In this document: piece by piece, positions 1 through 9,123 of the stretch
How positions within the stretch are numbered: the first letter of the stretch is position 1
How the letters are laid out: every line of letters starts with the position of its first letter
NCBI RefSeq assembly: GCF_905147365.1
Contig: NC_056428.1
Location: 11,872,001 to 11,936,000, forward strand
Direction of reading: 5' to 3'
Source: Aricia agestis
Taxonomy: Eukaryota > Arthropoda > Insecta > Lepidoptera > Lycaenidae
DNA: 64,000 nucleotides
The notes under the pieces: model-generated
Told to the model about the DNA's origin: nothing
What the model saw: the letters and a program-made list of their open reading frames with translations, nothing else
The model's database searches: none
Position numbers and translations under genes: made by a program

Positions 1-25
1 TTGAATAGAATAGAATAGAATAATT
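1..25. repeat. GAATA microsatellite
   Basis: The window opens with a short pentanucleotide run (about four GAATA units). It is cut by the window edge, so its true length is unknown. Confidence 0.8.
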
Positions 26-91
26 ATTTATTTGCAGCTATTACTACTATAAGGTAAAAAAATACATAACTTAAATTATGTTTAAAGCCTT

Positions 92-186
92 GTCGAGCTC
101 ATAAAGTTAATATACCTAGCGGAATTTACCCTAATTTAGTTAATATACCTACCATCCGCTAGGTATATTAACTTTATGGTCGAGCT
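92..186. mobile_element. 79-bp palindromic micro-element with 8-bp TSD (hAT-like)
   Basis: The insert at 100-178 has perfect inverted ends that begin CATAAAGTTAATATACC and run 24 bp. It is flanked by the direct repeat GTCGAGCT at 92-99 and 179-186. An 8-bp TSD and a 5' CA terminus fit the hAT superfamily, which is an inference because there is no coding capacity. A deleted relative lies at 62408-62428 with its own 8-bp TSD. Confidence 0.75.
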
Positions 187-188
187 CA

Positions 189-316
189 AGATTATGGTTA
201 AATATGGCGTCCATTTTTTACTTTAACCAAAGATTTGACATTTTGCATTGTAGTTATAGTTAAAGTTACAGTTACTTATAGTATAGTTAAAGTAAGGTTG
301 GTGCAACCCACCCTAA
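189..316 (-). mobile_element. Fragment of GTTAAAGTTA-rich MITE (family C)
   Basis: This is the right part of the MITE seen complete at 33000-33223. It shares the GGTGCAACCCA terminus, the TTTAACCAAAGATTTGACA segment and many GTTAAAGTTA repeats. The left TIR is missing. The orientation given is arbitrary. Confidence 0.65.
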
Positions 317-1111
317 GTGTAATATTTGTTTTAACGGCCTGTTACATATTTTACAGCTGCAACTGCATTAACTTAGAAACAGAGTATATGGCGCGAAATA
401 ACTAGAATAAATTAAGAGCCTTCCCCTACGGAGATCCCGTAATTTACCATATTTAGAGCCTTATAAACTCATAATTTGAAAGCTACAAAGTTATAATAAA
501 AATACAGCAATAATCTTCAGTAAGTATAACATCAACATTCCTTTACCCGTTTTAAATTTTCTGTTTTTATTTATTATACTCATTATATTAGTTTCCAAAG
601 TATGTAATACCAATTTATTAAAATTGAAGCATAGGTACTTTCAGCATCTCCCTAGAATTTATAAATTACGTTTATCTGAAACACACGACAATAGATAGAT
701 AATTTCATTAACTACATATTCGCCGCTTTAATTTTTTTAGATCAATTTAATTATAAGTAAAAAATAATATAGGATTTTTATGCGATCTCGGCAACGCGGC
801 AACGCGTCAAATGTACCTATGGTCTGGGCTAGGTCTTTTGCTCAGGGGATGGCTTTCTTTTAATTTTTAACTAAGTACTTCGTATTTTGCGAATAAAATT
901 CAAAGGTACTTCAGAGTTAAAAATTAGAAATTTTACTATAGAGACATTCTTAATATTATTATGAAAAAATATTATAATACTTATTAGATTTCATAAACAT
1001 AAAAAACTCTACCTTATCTCTACGTCTCTACAAAAGCTCTGATTATGCATATTCATTGATTTTAACGTTAGAACAAAAATTTGTTTAGGTAATTTTTTTA
1101 TATTTAACTAA
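317..1111. other. AT-rich single-copy intergenic DNA
   Basis: I see no gene, RNA or clear repeat here. The stretch is AT-rich, and the only GC-richer patch is around 790-810 (GGCAACGCGGCAACGCG, an imperfect 9-bp duplication). Confidence 0.5.
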
Positions 1112-1220
1112 CTGCCGCACTGAGAAACGAATATTAATTACTAAACTGTAATTAAATTATGAGTTTGACAGATAATGTTATGTCAAAATCATTTTATTAC
1201 CTCTGAGTGCGTTCTGACAA
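1112..1220. mobile_element. Short MITE, GCACTCAGAG-type TIR, copy 1
   Basis: Near-inverted ends GCCGCACTGAGAAACG (left) and CTCTGAGTGCGTTCTGAC (right) enclose GAATATTAATTA and a TTTGACAGATAATG segment. A second copy at 63659-63745 shares the left end and interior. The boundaries are approximate and the superfamily is unknown. Confidence 0.5.
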
Positions 1221-1247
1221 GTCTAAACTCTAAACCAGCAGCAGATA

Positions 1248-1640
1248 TCTACACTACTATTATAAAGAGGAAAGATTTGATTTTTTGTTTGTTTGTTTGT
1301 TTGAGTCGAATAGGCTCCGAAACTACTGGACCGATTTGAAAAATTCTTTTACCATTGGAATCCTGCATTACTTCTGCTGAACATAGGCTAATTTTTATTT
1401 TGGAAAAATATAAGGTTCCGTAAGATATTTGGGATTTTCGGACGCAAGGTTTAAAAAATCAACCAGAAAAGTTACTTATTTTGCGTACGCTGCCTAAACT
1501 ATAAAAGATAGAGGCATAAAATGTTTTAAGTAATTATAGATCTTTTAAATATCTACAAAAAAGTCCGCGACACACTATACCTATCTATGTTGAGTGAGGC
1601 ACAATAACCATTTTTTTATTAAAAAATCTAGATTTTTTTT
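1248..1640 (+). mobile_element. Decayed Helitron-like element, 5' portion
   Basis: The left end TCTACACTACTATTATAAAG resembles the TCTATACTAATATTATAAA 5' end of the Helitrons at 40455 and 42709. A TTTG tetranucleotide run and the GGACCGATTTGAAAAATTC segment follow, both also found in those copies. No CTAG-ending 3' hairpin was found, so the copy is 3'-truncated or very decayed. Confidence 0.55.
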
Positions 1641-1915
1641 GGACTATATTTAAATGCGTTTATTTAAATCATGCTATTGACCCTTATCAAAATAAATTAT
1701 TTCATCACTAAGTACAGTTAATGTAGATAATATTTGGTCTTTGAATGATTAAAATTGGACGTTTGGTTTTAATGTTATGGCGAAATTAAAATATTACGAT
1801 TTCTGCTGCACGTTGCGAATTGGGCGTCAAGGCGCGATGCGCGGGTGTGCGTGCGGTAGGGGAGAGATTTAATTATCAGTGCCACAGACTCGCCCGGAGA
1901 GTCCACGTAAATATT
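1641..1915. other. Intergenic, with a short CpG-rich patch
   Basis: This is AT-rich DNA except for about 1808-1868, where a GCGCGATGCGCGGGTGTGCG patch stands out. There is no open frame of note, and I cannot tell whether the patch is an old insertion or a regulatory site. Confidence 0.4.
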
Positions 1916-2222
1916 ACCTCGATCGTGGGAATCGCAGACACAATAGATTTTCAATAGTTATGCGACAGCCGGGTGCTGCTTTATTGATTTGATATAGACT
2001 ATCGTGCTTCATTATTATAATCCTAATTTCAAAAAAGCTTTAAAAGTTATGACTACGAAAGTAATATTTTTAGAACTTTTTAAAATAAGTTTTGAATGAC
2101 TACCTATTATTTTTGATTGCTATTATAATTAATTAATTTCTTTAACTATAAATCTCCAATAGCGGCAGCCGGCTGCCAGCATAACAATTGAAGATCTATT
2201 GTGTCTGCGATACCCACGATGC
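1916..2222. mobile_element. TIR element, CATCGTGGG(A/T)ATCGCAGACAC ends
   Basis: The left arm 1916-1975 (GTGGGAATCGCAGACACAAT, then TTATGCGACAGCCGGGTG) is matched in inverted form by 2162-2222. The arms are about 60 bp with some mismatches around an AT-rich core. Half of a related element is at 4309-4445. It has no coding capacity, and no clear TSD was found. Confidence 0.65.
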
Positions 2223-2261
2223 CGATGCACGATGGAAGTATTAATGCATATTTTTTAATCC

Positions 2262-2400
2262 ACACTATTTCTGCTGAATATAGGCTATATTTAATGAGAG
2301 AAAAAAGGGAACCGTATTAAGTGTTAATAATTGTGTGAAAAATCTACCAAAATATTCCTTCTTGCTTATGCTTTATAAATTATAGACTATACTTACTTAT
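2262..2400 (+). mobile_element. Helitron-derived fragment
   Basis: CTGCTGAATATAGGCTAT and the following ~120 bp are a diverged direct copy of 1373-1510 in the decayed Helitron upstream. Both ends are missing. Confidence 0.4.
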
Positions 2401-2542
2401 CGCAAAGTGATGTACTATAGTCTTATAGTTCTGCAGGTAAGGATAAAATAATCAAACATAACACTTAAAATATTACTTATATGATGCAAATCACGTTTAT
2501 TTGGAGTTGAAAACTAACATCTTCATTTTAAAGAACTGTGAT

Positions 2543-2749
2543 CTGCGGGGTTAAAATGGTCGCTTTGGAGAGTCATATTATATTATTATGAATCATAATA
2601 TGATTTACTTTTTTCAAATCGCAAAATGGTCACTCTGCTTGCTATTATCCATGTCTAGTAATTCGTACTAATTTGAAATTCGTCAGTTTCACAGTTTTGA
2701 CAATTTATTTGCTGAATTGATTGAGAGGATTTGCTAAATAGACCCGCAG
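2543..2749 (+). mobile_element. MITE family A, copy 1 (CAGCGGGGCTAAAATGGTC ends)
   Basis: The ends CTGCGGGGTTAAAATGGTC and GACCCGCAG, plus an interior with ATGAATCATAATATGATT, GTCAGTTT and GCTGAATTGATTGAGAGG, match the copies at 24268-24472 and 25643-25848. The right terminus is the most decayed of the three. Confidence 0.75.
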
Positions 2750-2804
2750 GGTCGCGATTCTCATCTCTAATGTCTTCTTTCTTATTCGTGCGCACACAGG
2801 TTGC

Positions 2805-4055
2805 CTCACGCGTAGGGTATGTTATTCGAATATTCGAATACTCGTTTTATTCGAATATTCGACGATTTTATTATTCGAATATTCGCCAAATTATTTTTAG
2901 AATAATTCGAATACTAAAAATATTTTTTATTTTTGTTTAAAATGCTATCAAACATAAAATTAACATGGAATAAAAACATAATTAAGTTTATTTGAGAAAA
3001 ATTATATAATTTATGAATATTCTACATCTTTAATGATATATATAAATCTGTTTTTAGTCTAACTAATGTGTATACGACCATTCTTCGTCACCGTTGACCA
3101 TGTTTTTAGTTCATTGTTGTTCATGTTCATTACGCCAGAAGGTGTATATAAAACAAACTCGTTTTTTAAGAAGGTAATAAATGTAGGTGCAATATTGAGA
3201 TTTTTAAAATATGTAGTTAAAATACAAAATATATTTTTTTATACGCCTTTCTGGCTTGAAGCTCGCGATGTGATCTATTCGACAAGTTGATAAAAATTTC
3301 CTATTCAATAGCTTTACCACGGCAGTCCTCGACTGATAAAGGAAACAGTTAGTACAGTCTCCAAAAATGTTGATGGCTCCTTAATATCATGATATTTATG
3401 TTATCAAACTTCAAGTTACTAAATTCACCAGCTCTAGTATTGTTTCACCCTCCCTCAGGGCTTCGTTGCAATATTTTTTCTTTGTTGTGGGGTTGGTTTT
3501 CTAGTGGCCCTTTTTTATATTTTCGAGCCACATTGACACAGGTGAAGCCGACTAGGTGAACTAGGTGAACGTGGATCGAAAATATCAAAAAGACGGGTAA
3601 GCTGGCTTAGTATGAATGAACAGATATTATAACGTCGAATATCATATTATTATTTAATCTCAACTGCTGCCTAGCAAGACTTAAGGATAATCACATGAGA
3701 AAAGTAAAAGGTGCTACGATCGAAAACGGTTTACACTTTACAGCCTTTCTTTTATTGCCCAGCTATAACCTTAAAATATACATTTTTAAAGTGTTTCACA
3801 ATAAAAATTAACTATGTCATGTATAAAGATTTATGTTGATAAAAGTAAAAATAAGAATTGCTTATTTTATAGAATTAACAAAATAGGTTGGACATGGCTG
3901 TACGAAGCTTTTTGTAACTTTTATTCAGAGTTTTCAGCATTTTTCAATATTTTTTCATTATTCGAATAATATTCGAATTATTCGAAAAGTATTGTAAAAT
4001 ATTCGAATTATTCGAATAGTAGATTTGTCGAATAATAACATTCCCTACTCACGCG
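2805..4055. mobile_element. Non-autonomous hAT-like element, TTCGAATA repeats, perfect 8-bp TSD
   Basis: The element spans 2813-4047 and has ends TAGGG(T/A)ATGTTATTCGA in inverted orientation. It is flanked by the exact 8-bp direct repeat CTCACGCG at 2805-2812 and 4048-4055. Just inside each end are arrays of TTCGAATA-type motifs (about 2824-2915 and 3958-4030). The 8-bp TSD and TAGGGATG-like TIR are hAT hallmarks. The 1.2-kb interior has no recognisable transposase, and the small open frame at 3066-3290 looks incidental. Confidence 0.85.
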
Positions 4056-4308
4056 TAAACGAGATAGCCTAAGGTCAGGCTACAAGAATCAGCCCCTCAG
4101 TATAAATTAACAAAACTCCTTTGATCTAGCCGATTTAGCCGCTGCCGCTCTTTATTACCGCAATTAAAAAGTCAGAATTAGAACACTATATCGTTTCCAC
4201 GAAGTTGAAGTTCCAATAAAAGATTCTTAAACTTCAACCTGCGTAGGAGAAACAGTTTTAAAGATTTGTTAGTTGTTCTACTTAAGCGATGTTATGTATG
4301 TTTCACTT

Positions 4309-4445
4309 ACCTCGATTGTGGGAATAACAGACACAATAGATTTTCAATTGTTATGCGGCACCGGCGCCCGGGTGCCGCTTGGGAGTTGATGAGTAATATT
4401 TCAATTGTTACGCGACAGCCGGGTGCCGCTTTGGGATTGACGGGT
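4309..4445 (+). mobile_element. Partial copy of the 1916-2222 TIR element
   Basis: ACCTCGATTGTGGGAATAAC and the adjoining 'acaatagattttcaattgtt' match the left arm at 1916-1975. The TTATGCGRCA...CCGGGTGCCGCTT block is duplicated in tandem within this copy (about 4350-4380 and 4408-4432). Confidence 0.55.
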
Positions 4446-4446
4446 T

Positions 4447-4546
4447 AAATGAACGTGGCGAAAAAAGGAACTAACGCTGTCATCATACAAAAACGCCATT
4501 TTTGACAGTTCTCCTTTACCAGCAGCGCCCCCGCCCACGTTCATTT
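4447..4546. mobile_element. 100-bp MITE, AAATGAACGTGG ends
   Basis: The inverted ends are AAATGAACGTGG and CCACGTTCATTT, enclosing ~76 bp with no coding potential. It abuts the element on its left and lies close to the MITE on its right, part of a run of adjacent insertions. Confidence 0.65.
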
Positions 4547-4582
4547 ATAGCCTTGTCGGACCAGCTGTCATCTGTCAAAATC

Positions 4583-4681
4583 TGTGGTCAAAGTTAAGGT
4601 TAAAGTTAAAGTTAGTCTTAACTATAACCTTAACTTGGACCGTAACTTTAACTTTAACCACACCTCTGGTGCAACCCACCC
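4583..4681 (+). mobile_element. MITE family C, partial copy
   Basis: It is rich in GTTAAAGTTA and TAACTTTAAC in both orientations and ends in CTGGTGCAACCCACCC followed by TTA, like the complete copy at 33000-33223. The left terminus is unclear. Confidence 0.6.
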
Positions 4682-4959
4682 TTAGCAATATTTTTTATTT
4701 ATTTTTATAAGGCTAGTCGCAAGTTCATTAAGATGAAGTTCGCAAGAGAAGCACGAATTAAAATTATTATTATTATTGAGTATGTGAGTGTTAGATAATA
4801 TTTTTTTAAAATAGTAATTAAAGCATTACGTACATTTTAATGTATTTTGTGTTTCTTATAAAATATCAAAATTGTAGCTGTCATAACTAAAATTAGGAGC
4901 TTTTACTCTAAACAAAATAATTACATACTTATTTTATCTTATATCTTTAAACGAGCAAT

Positions 4960-5134
4960 TCTTGTATATAAATATATAATTGGAATCTCGAAATCGGCTC
5001 CAACTATTTTCATGAAATTTAGTATATAGGGGGTTTCGGGGGCGATAAATCGATCTAGCTAGGAATCATTTTTAGAAAATGACATTTTATTCGTGTTTTA
5101 TCGAATACCGAGCAAAGCTCGGTCAAATAGCTAG
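4960..5134 (+). mobile_element. Complete 175-bp non-autonomous Helitron
   Basis: It begins TCTTGTATATAAATATATAA and ends CTAG followed by T. The 17-nt hairpin ACCGAGCAAAGCTCGGT sits ten bases before the terminal TAG, the expected Helitron 3' structure. It has no TSD, as expected for this class. A 3'-end fragment of the same family in the opposite orientation is at 20654-20741. Confidence 0.85.
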
Positions 5135-5446
5135 TATTATGTAATTTTGTTACCGCAACTACTTTAATTGTTCATTCGACATATTTTTTTTTATATCATT
5201 TATTGGTATTGAAATTATAATAATTACTATATTATGAATAGTATAAATTATAATAATTACAGACTTTACTAAACTTTACTAAAAGCTGAAGCCCTATAGC
5301 TTTTGGCTAAAGTAAGCTTTTGAAATAGCAAGGACATTACCGAACTAAACATTTGCATTTGCAATAACTGATAAGTTTTGGATTTTATAAATTTGGCCTC
5401 AATGTTTTATTTTTTTAAGCGGATTATTACACATTGATAACAAAAA
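5135..5446. other. AT-rich intergenic DNA
   Basis: I see only AT-rich sequence, with a duplicated TATAATAATTA motif at 5216-5260. There is no gene or recognisable repeat. Confidence 0.4.
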
Positions 5447-6187
5447 ATCGGCCAAGTGCGAGTTGGACTCGCGCACGAAGGGTTCCGTAACATTATAGAG
5501 TAAAAATAGGTAAAAAAATTGTTTTTTTGTGTGGAAGCCCCCCATAATTATTTATTTTATCATTAGTTATTAAATTATAAATTAAACTTGTATTATTATA
5601 CAGGGTGTAACAAAAACAAGTGATAATACTTTAGGGTGTGTACGTTTTCCTTGTAGAGTTCACTGTGAAAGTAGCAGCGCTGAAAGACCAAAATTTTTTT
5701 TCACTTTTGTATGGGGAAACTCGTGACGCTCGGGCCCTTGCCCATACAAAAGTAAAAAAAAAATGTTCGTCTTTCAGAGCTACTACTTTCACAGTGAACT
5801 CTCCACAAGGAACATGTACATACCCTAAAGTATTATCACTAGTTTTTGTTACACACTGTATATTGAATATTTCAAGTGCCTACCTATTGCCATTATTAAT
5901 ATCGAGCAAAAAATAGCAAAAAAATTACGTTTGTTGTATGGGAATGTTTTAAATAAGTAGGTATTTAATTTATTTGGTTTTTAGTATTTATTGTTATAGC
6001 CGCAACAGCTATATCTGTTGCCGCTATCAATATACCTATTATAGGTTTAATACAATCTGTAAAAAATTCAGAAATCTAGCTATAGCGGTTCTTGAAATAC
6101 AGCCTGGAGACAGACAGACGGACAGATATACATCGAAGTCTTAGTAATAGGGTCCCGTTTTTACCCTGTGGGTACGGAATTCTAAAA
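5447..6187 (+). mobile_element. tRNA-like SINE copy, interrupted by a MITE
   Basis: The 5' end ATCGGCCAAGTGCGAGTTGG, with GGGTTCCGTA ~35 bp later, resembles a tRNA A box and B box. The 3' region has the conserved 'ctagctatagcggttcttga', GACAGACAGACGGACAG and TAGGGTCCCGTTTTTACCC, ending near GGTACGGAATTCTAAAAA. A 258-bp MITE (5601-5858) splits the copy. Related copies are at 12893, 49516, 49978, 54258 and 56993. Placing it among tRNA-derived lepidopteran SINEs is an inference. Confidence 0.75.
5601..5858. mobile_element. MITE family B, complete copy with long TIRs
   Basis: The ends CAGGGTGTAACAAAAAC and TTTTTGTTACACACTG begin inverted arms of roughly 100 bp, containing AGTGATAATACTTTAGGG and CAGCGCTGAAAGAC. 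The duplicated TA at 5599-5600 and 5859-5860 fits a TA target. It is nested inside the SINE-like copy. The open frame 5638-5916 crosses it and is an artefact of the inverted arms. Confidence 0.8.
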
Positions 6188-6380
6188 AAGTTACTTTAAA
6201 TAAACAAGCTCAGGAAGGTTCTTTTGTTCGGATATCTATGTGATGAAATTCCACATCTTCTTACATCACAAAATATATCAATGGAAAGTTTTGTTACAAC
6301 AATCGACTGTAGGTTTTTTAATACTTTCAGAAAACTAAACCATTTTGTAGTTAGGTTAGGTTATATTAATATACTTAATA
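6188..6380. other. Intergenic
   Basis: This is short AT-rich DNA between insertions with no recognised element. Confidence 0.4.
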
Positions 6381-6455
6381 CTAGATGACGTTTAGGCGTG
6401 AAGAGGTAACAGACAGACACAATTTCGCATTTATAATATTTTATATTAGTATGGA
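6381..6455 (-). mobile_element. 75-bp Helitron miniature
   Basis: On the minus strand it begins TCCATACTAATAT and ends CTAGT, as in the copies at 7532-7741 and 35432-35633. Everything between the subterminal TTACCTCTTCACGCC and the last ~10 bases is deleted, so both termini survive in a unit of only 75 bp. Confidence 0.7.
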
Positions 6456-6493
6456 TATGATTATTGTGTAGGTTCTTATTTTTCAATTTTTAT

Positions 6494-6608
6494 AAAGTGG
6501 TAACGAAAGTGATAAGTGATAATACTTTAGGGTGTGTACTGTGTATGTATGTATGTGTCCCTTATTGAGTTAATTATGAAAGTAGAAGCGCTGAAAGTAC
6601 AAATTTCG
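6494..6608 (+). mobile_element. MITE family B, left half
   Basis: AAGTGATAATACTTTAGGGT and GAAAGTAGAAGCGCTGAAAG match the left arm of the copy at 5601-5858. The right half is absent; the SINE-like unit begins where it stops, suggesting insertion there. Confidence 0.65.
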
Positions 6609-6960
6609 CATTAGTATTTTTTTTTATGAAATAAGGGGGCAAACGAGCAAACGGGTCACCTGATGGAAAGCAACTTCCATCGCCCATGGACACTCGCAGC
6701 ATCAGAAGAGCTGCGGGTGCGTTGCCGGCCTTTTAAGAGGGAATAGGGTAATAGGGGAGGGTAGGGATGGGAAGGGGAGGGAATAGGGGAGGGTAGGGAA
6801 GGAAATAGGGTAGGGGATTGGGCCTCCGGTAAACTCACTCACTCGGCGAAACACAACGCAAGCGCTGTTTCACGCCGGTTTTCTGTGAGAACGTGGTATT
6901 TCTCCGGTCGAGCCGGCCCATTCGTGCCGAAGCATGGCTCTCCCACGTTTGAAGTGATTA
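6609..6960 (-). mobile_element. G/C-rich SINE-like retroposon, minus strand
   Basis: On the minus strand the order is CGTGGGAGAGCCATGCTTCG, GGGCCGGCTCGACCGGAG, GCGCTTGCGCTG, a CCCTACCC-rich simple-repeat tract, TCAGGTGACCCGTTTGCTCG, GCCCCCTTATTTCAT, then an A-rich tail (T run at 6618-6626). GGCTCGACCGG could be a weak Pol III B box. A second copy, with TSD, is at 15618-15907. The small open frame here is incidental. Confidence 0.75.
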
Positions 6961-7155
6961 CAATAATTAAAGCAATAATAAGTCATAATAGTTATTCTCA
7001 GGCATTAGTCATAAGTCATAACTCATAACTTAACTTAATCTAGGTACTAAATAATAAAACGTAGTAACTAGTACTAGGTTATAAATTTTTAAACGCGATA
7101 TGAAACTTTGGTAGTATGAATCATACATTTTCATACTTTGATATACATCTATACA

Positions 7156-7517
7156 TCTATATTACATATAAATAAAATTGGAGTGTCTGTTTGTAATATT
7201 AAAAGAACCGTTTTTTACTACATGCATATGAATCTATGTACGATACATACACCAAAACAACATTTTTTACAATTTTTGTCTGTATGTCTGTCTGTCTGTC
7301 TGTCTGTTTGTTCCGGCTAATCTCTGAAACGGCTGGAGTTATTTTGCCGGGACTTTTTTGGTAGATAACTGATATAGTAAGGTGTAACTTAGGCTACTTT
7401 TTAACCGACTTCCAAAAAGGGGGAGGTTATATTTTACTTTTTTCATATTTATTAGCGGACTATCCATCTTTGTTATTATACTATGTTAACGCGGACGAAG
7501 TCGCTGGCAACAGCTAG
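7156..7517 (+). mobile_element. 362-bp Helitron
   Basis: It begins TCTATATTACATATAAATAA after an A and ends CAACAGCTAG before a T. The 3' hairpin lies in ACGCGGACGAAGTCGC, about 8-10 nt before the end. It includes a GTCTG microsatellite (7278-7310) and a TTAACCGACTTCCAAAAA block seen also at 19576, 30905 and 48300. The open frame at 7138-7320 falls in this repeat. Confidence 0.8.
7278..7310. repeat. (GTCT)n microsatellite
   Basis: About eight imperfect GTCT units lie inside the Helitron, a typical microsatellite position in these elements. Confidence 0.85.
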
Positions 7518-7531
7518 TAATATATAAAATA

Positions 7532-7741
7532 CTAGATGATGCCCGCAACTCCATTAAATATATTGAAGAACCGTACATTTTTCCGGGACAAAAAGTATCC
7601 TGTGTCCTTTCCCAGGACTCAAAGTATTGCCAAATTTCAGCAAAATCGGTTCAGCGGTTTGGGCGTGAAAGGGTAACAGACAGACAGACAAACAAACGGA
7701 CAGTATAATATATATTTATAATATTAGTATGGAAGTATGGA
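7532..7741 (-). mobile_element. 210-bp Helitron, opposite orientation
   Basis: On the plus strand it opens A|CTAGATGATGCCCGCAACTCC and closes ATAATATTAGTATGGAAG then TATGGA|T, so the minus strand runs TCCATAC...CTAGT. It contains the conserved CAGCAAAATCGGTTCAGCGG. Only 14 bp separate its 3' end from the 3' end of the plus-strand Helitron before it. The AGTATGGA at the 5' end is duplicated. Confidence 0.75.
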
Positions 7742-7945
7742 TGTCTGTCCGTTTGTCTGTCAGTTTCCTAAAGTTTAAATAGGTACAAGGAAAGAAAATA
7801 GGATAGTTTTTAGTAGATTCTTCCGCAATTTTCGCGCAACGATGTTGCGAGGAACATCTTCTTAGCCTTTATTTAAAACCAGAAGCATAATATTTTCATA
7901 TTATCACGTCCCGGGTGTCGGTGTTTATTATTCTTGTAAACAAAG

Positions 7946-8008
7946 AGATAAACAAGTGTACTATAAAGTGTAAGAGTATCTTACACTTTATAGTTCACTT
8001 GTTTATCT
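7946..8008. repeat. 63-bp hairpin, 30-bp arms, 3-nt loop
   Basis: The left arm 7946-7975 (AGATAAACAAGTGTACTATA...) is almost exactly the inverse complement of 7979-8008, with about one mismatch. The GTA spacer is too short for a classic pre-miRNA, so a palindromic transposon relic is more likely. No TSD was found. Confidence 0.8.
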
Positions 8009-8031
8009 ACATGTGTGCATTACTACTCGAA

Positions 8032-8272
8032 GTTATGGCCATTACACCTACCGAGTAGAGCACTCGGTATGTTTATTATGGGCCTTGTAGCACAACTACC
8101 TAGTAAAGTGCCGAGAGTGCAAACAGACAATATTTTGATTGGCCGAGAGCACTGTCTCGTCACTCTCGCCACTGACTCGCCACTCTACTCGGTAGATATA
8201 ATAATGCTTATGGATGTGCTCGGCCGAGGGCACTGACTCACCACTCTCCTGGTAGATGTAATCAAGCCATTA
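8032..8272. mobile_element. MITE with TTATGGCC...CTACCGAG TIR and duplicated right end
   Basis: The left end TTATGGCCATTACACCTACC is mirrored by GGTAGATGTAATCAAGCCAT at 8251-8270. It is mirrored a second time at about 8185-8212 (CTACTCGGTAGATATAATAA), so the right terminal region is present twice. The interior repeats CCGAG and CACTCTC. The open frame 8015-8236 is a by-product. Confidence 0.6.
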
Positions 8273-8489
8273 GAGAGTGTAGTATACGGGGTCATACTAC
8301 AGGTCAGCACGCTGAAGTTTGCGCGGATTGAATTGCAAATTCCAAATTCAAACTTAGCCATTTGAATAAATCTTGAACAGCTGCATGCTTTAATGCAGTT
8401 TTGCGTAGGTACTAGGTTTGTGACGTCACATTTTAAATTTATGTGGCCACAGACGAGAAATGATATCCTGACTTAATGTACTCTCAGAG

Positions 8490-8605
8490 AAATTGATACA
8501 TAGGCAGAATGCGGACCTACGTAATTTCGTCACATTGTGTCAAACCCAGCCTTAATGAATTGACATAACACGTCCAAATTATATTAATCTGGCTATGAAT
8601 CAATT
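8490..8605. mobile_element. MITE family E, copy 1 (TTGATTCATAGGCAG ends)
   Basis: The ends AAATTGATACATAGGCAG and CTGGCTATGAATCAATTT are inverted, and the interior has CGGACCTACGTAATTT and CAAACCCAGCC. Relatives are at 46056-46180, 48051-48177 and (a half) near 55612. Confidence 0.65.
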
Positions 8606-9123
8606 TATTCGATGGTACATGAAATTCTACGTAGGATAAATATTGGATAATGCGTAATAGACATACCTACACGCTTATAAATTCAAAATAAGTATTTACA
8701 GTCGAACCTACTATTTTGGAAGTTGCTTAAAAACAAAGTCTAGATTCTAGTGGCTAGTGTTGTGAGGTGATTGAAATGAATTGGCAGCGTCAAGGCTGCG
8801 GGGTCATCGTCCTTGTGCCTGCGAGCGACGCCTCTGACTAGTGACGTTCTAACTTTCTTTGTTCTGTTGCACAAAGTTGGTGAGGTGTTGCCACACCGAC
8901 GAAGGCTTTAGTCATTGTTATCCCATCATCATGTGTAGCTATTTTTTCAACTAGCATGATATGATTCGTTAGTGAGTTGTGACTTGTGCTGTGTGCACTG
9001 GTTTTAGCATTTATTGTTTTTTTGCTGAGATATGCCGTTTAAATCCTTGAGGGATTGGAGACTCCCACCATACCATGGATATGAGACTCTCAGAAAGTGG
9101 TCGCAGCACTAGCCCGGAGCACT
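8606..9123. other. Intergenic with a GC-richer unique patch
   Basis: About 8755-8910 is noticeably richer in G+C and looks single-copy, for example GGCAGCGTCAAGGCTGCGGG. I see no long open frame and no splice pattern strong enough to call an exon. Confidence 0.35.

Noticed and set aside
5447..5520. tRNA gene at the GGCCAAGTGCGAG / GGGTTCCGTA heads
   Set aside because: There is no full cloverleaf or anticodon arm, and the same sequence recurs with a long retroposon body; it is a SINE promoter, not a tRNA.
6656..6838. 60-codon Pro/Ser-rich minus-strand frame
   Set aside because: It is the translated CCCTACCC simple-repeat tract of a SINE-like element, also present at 15618-15907.
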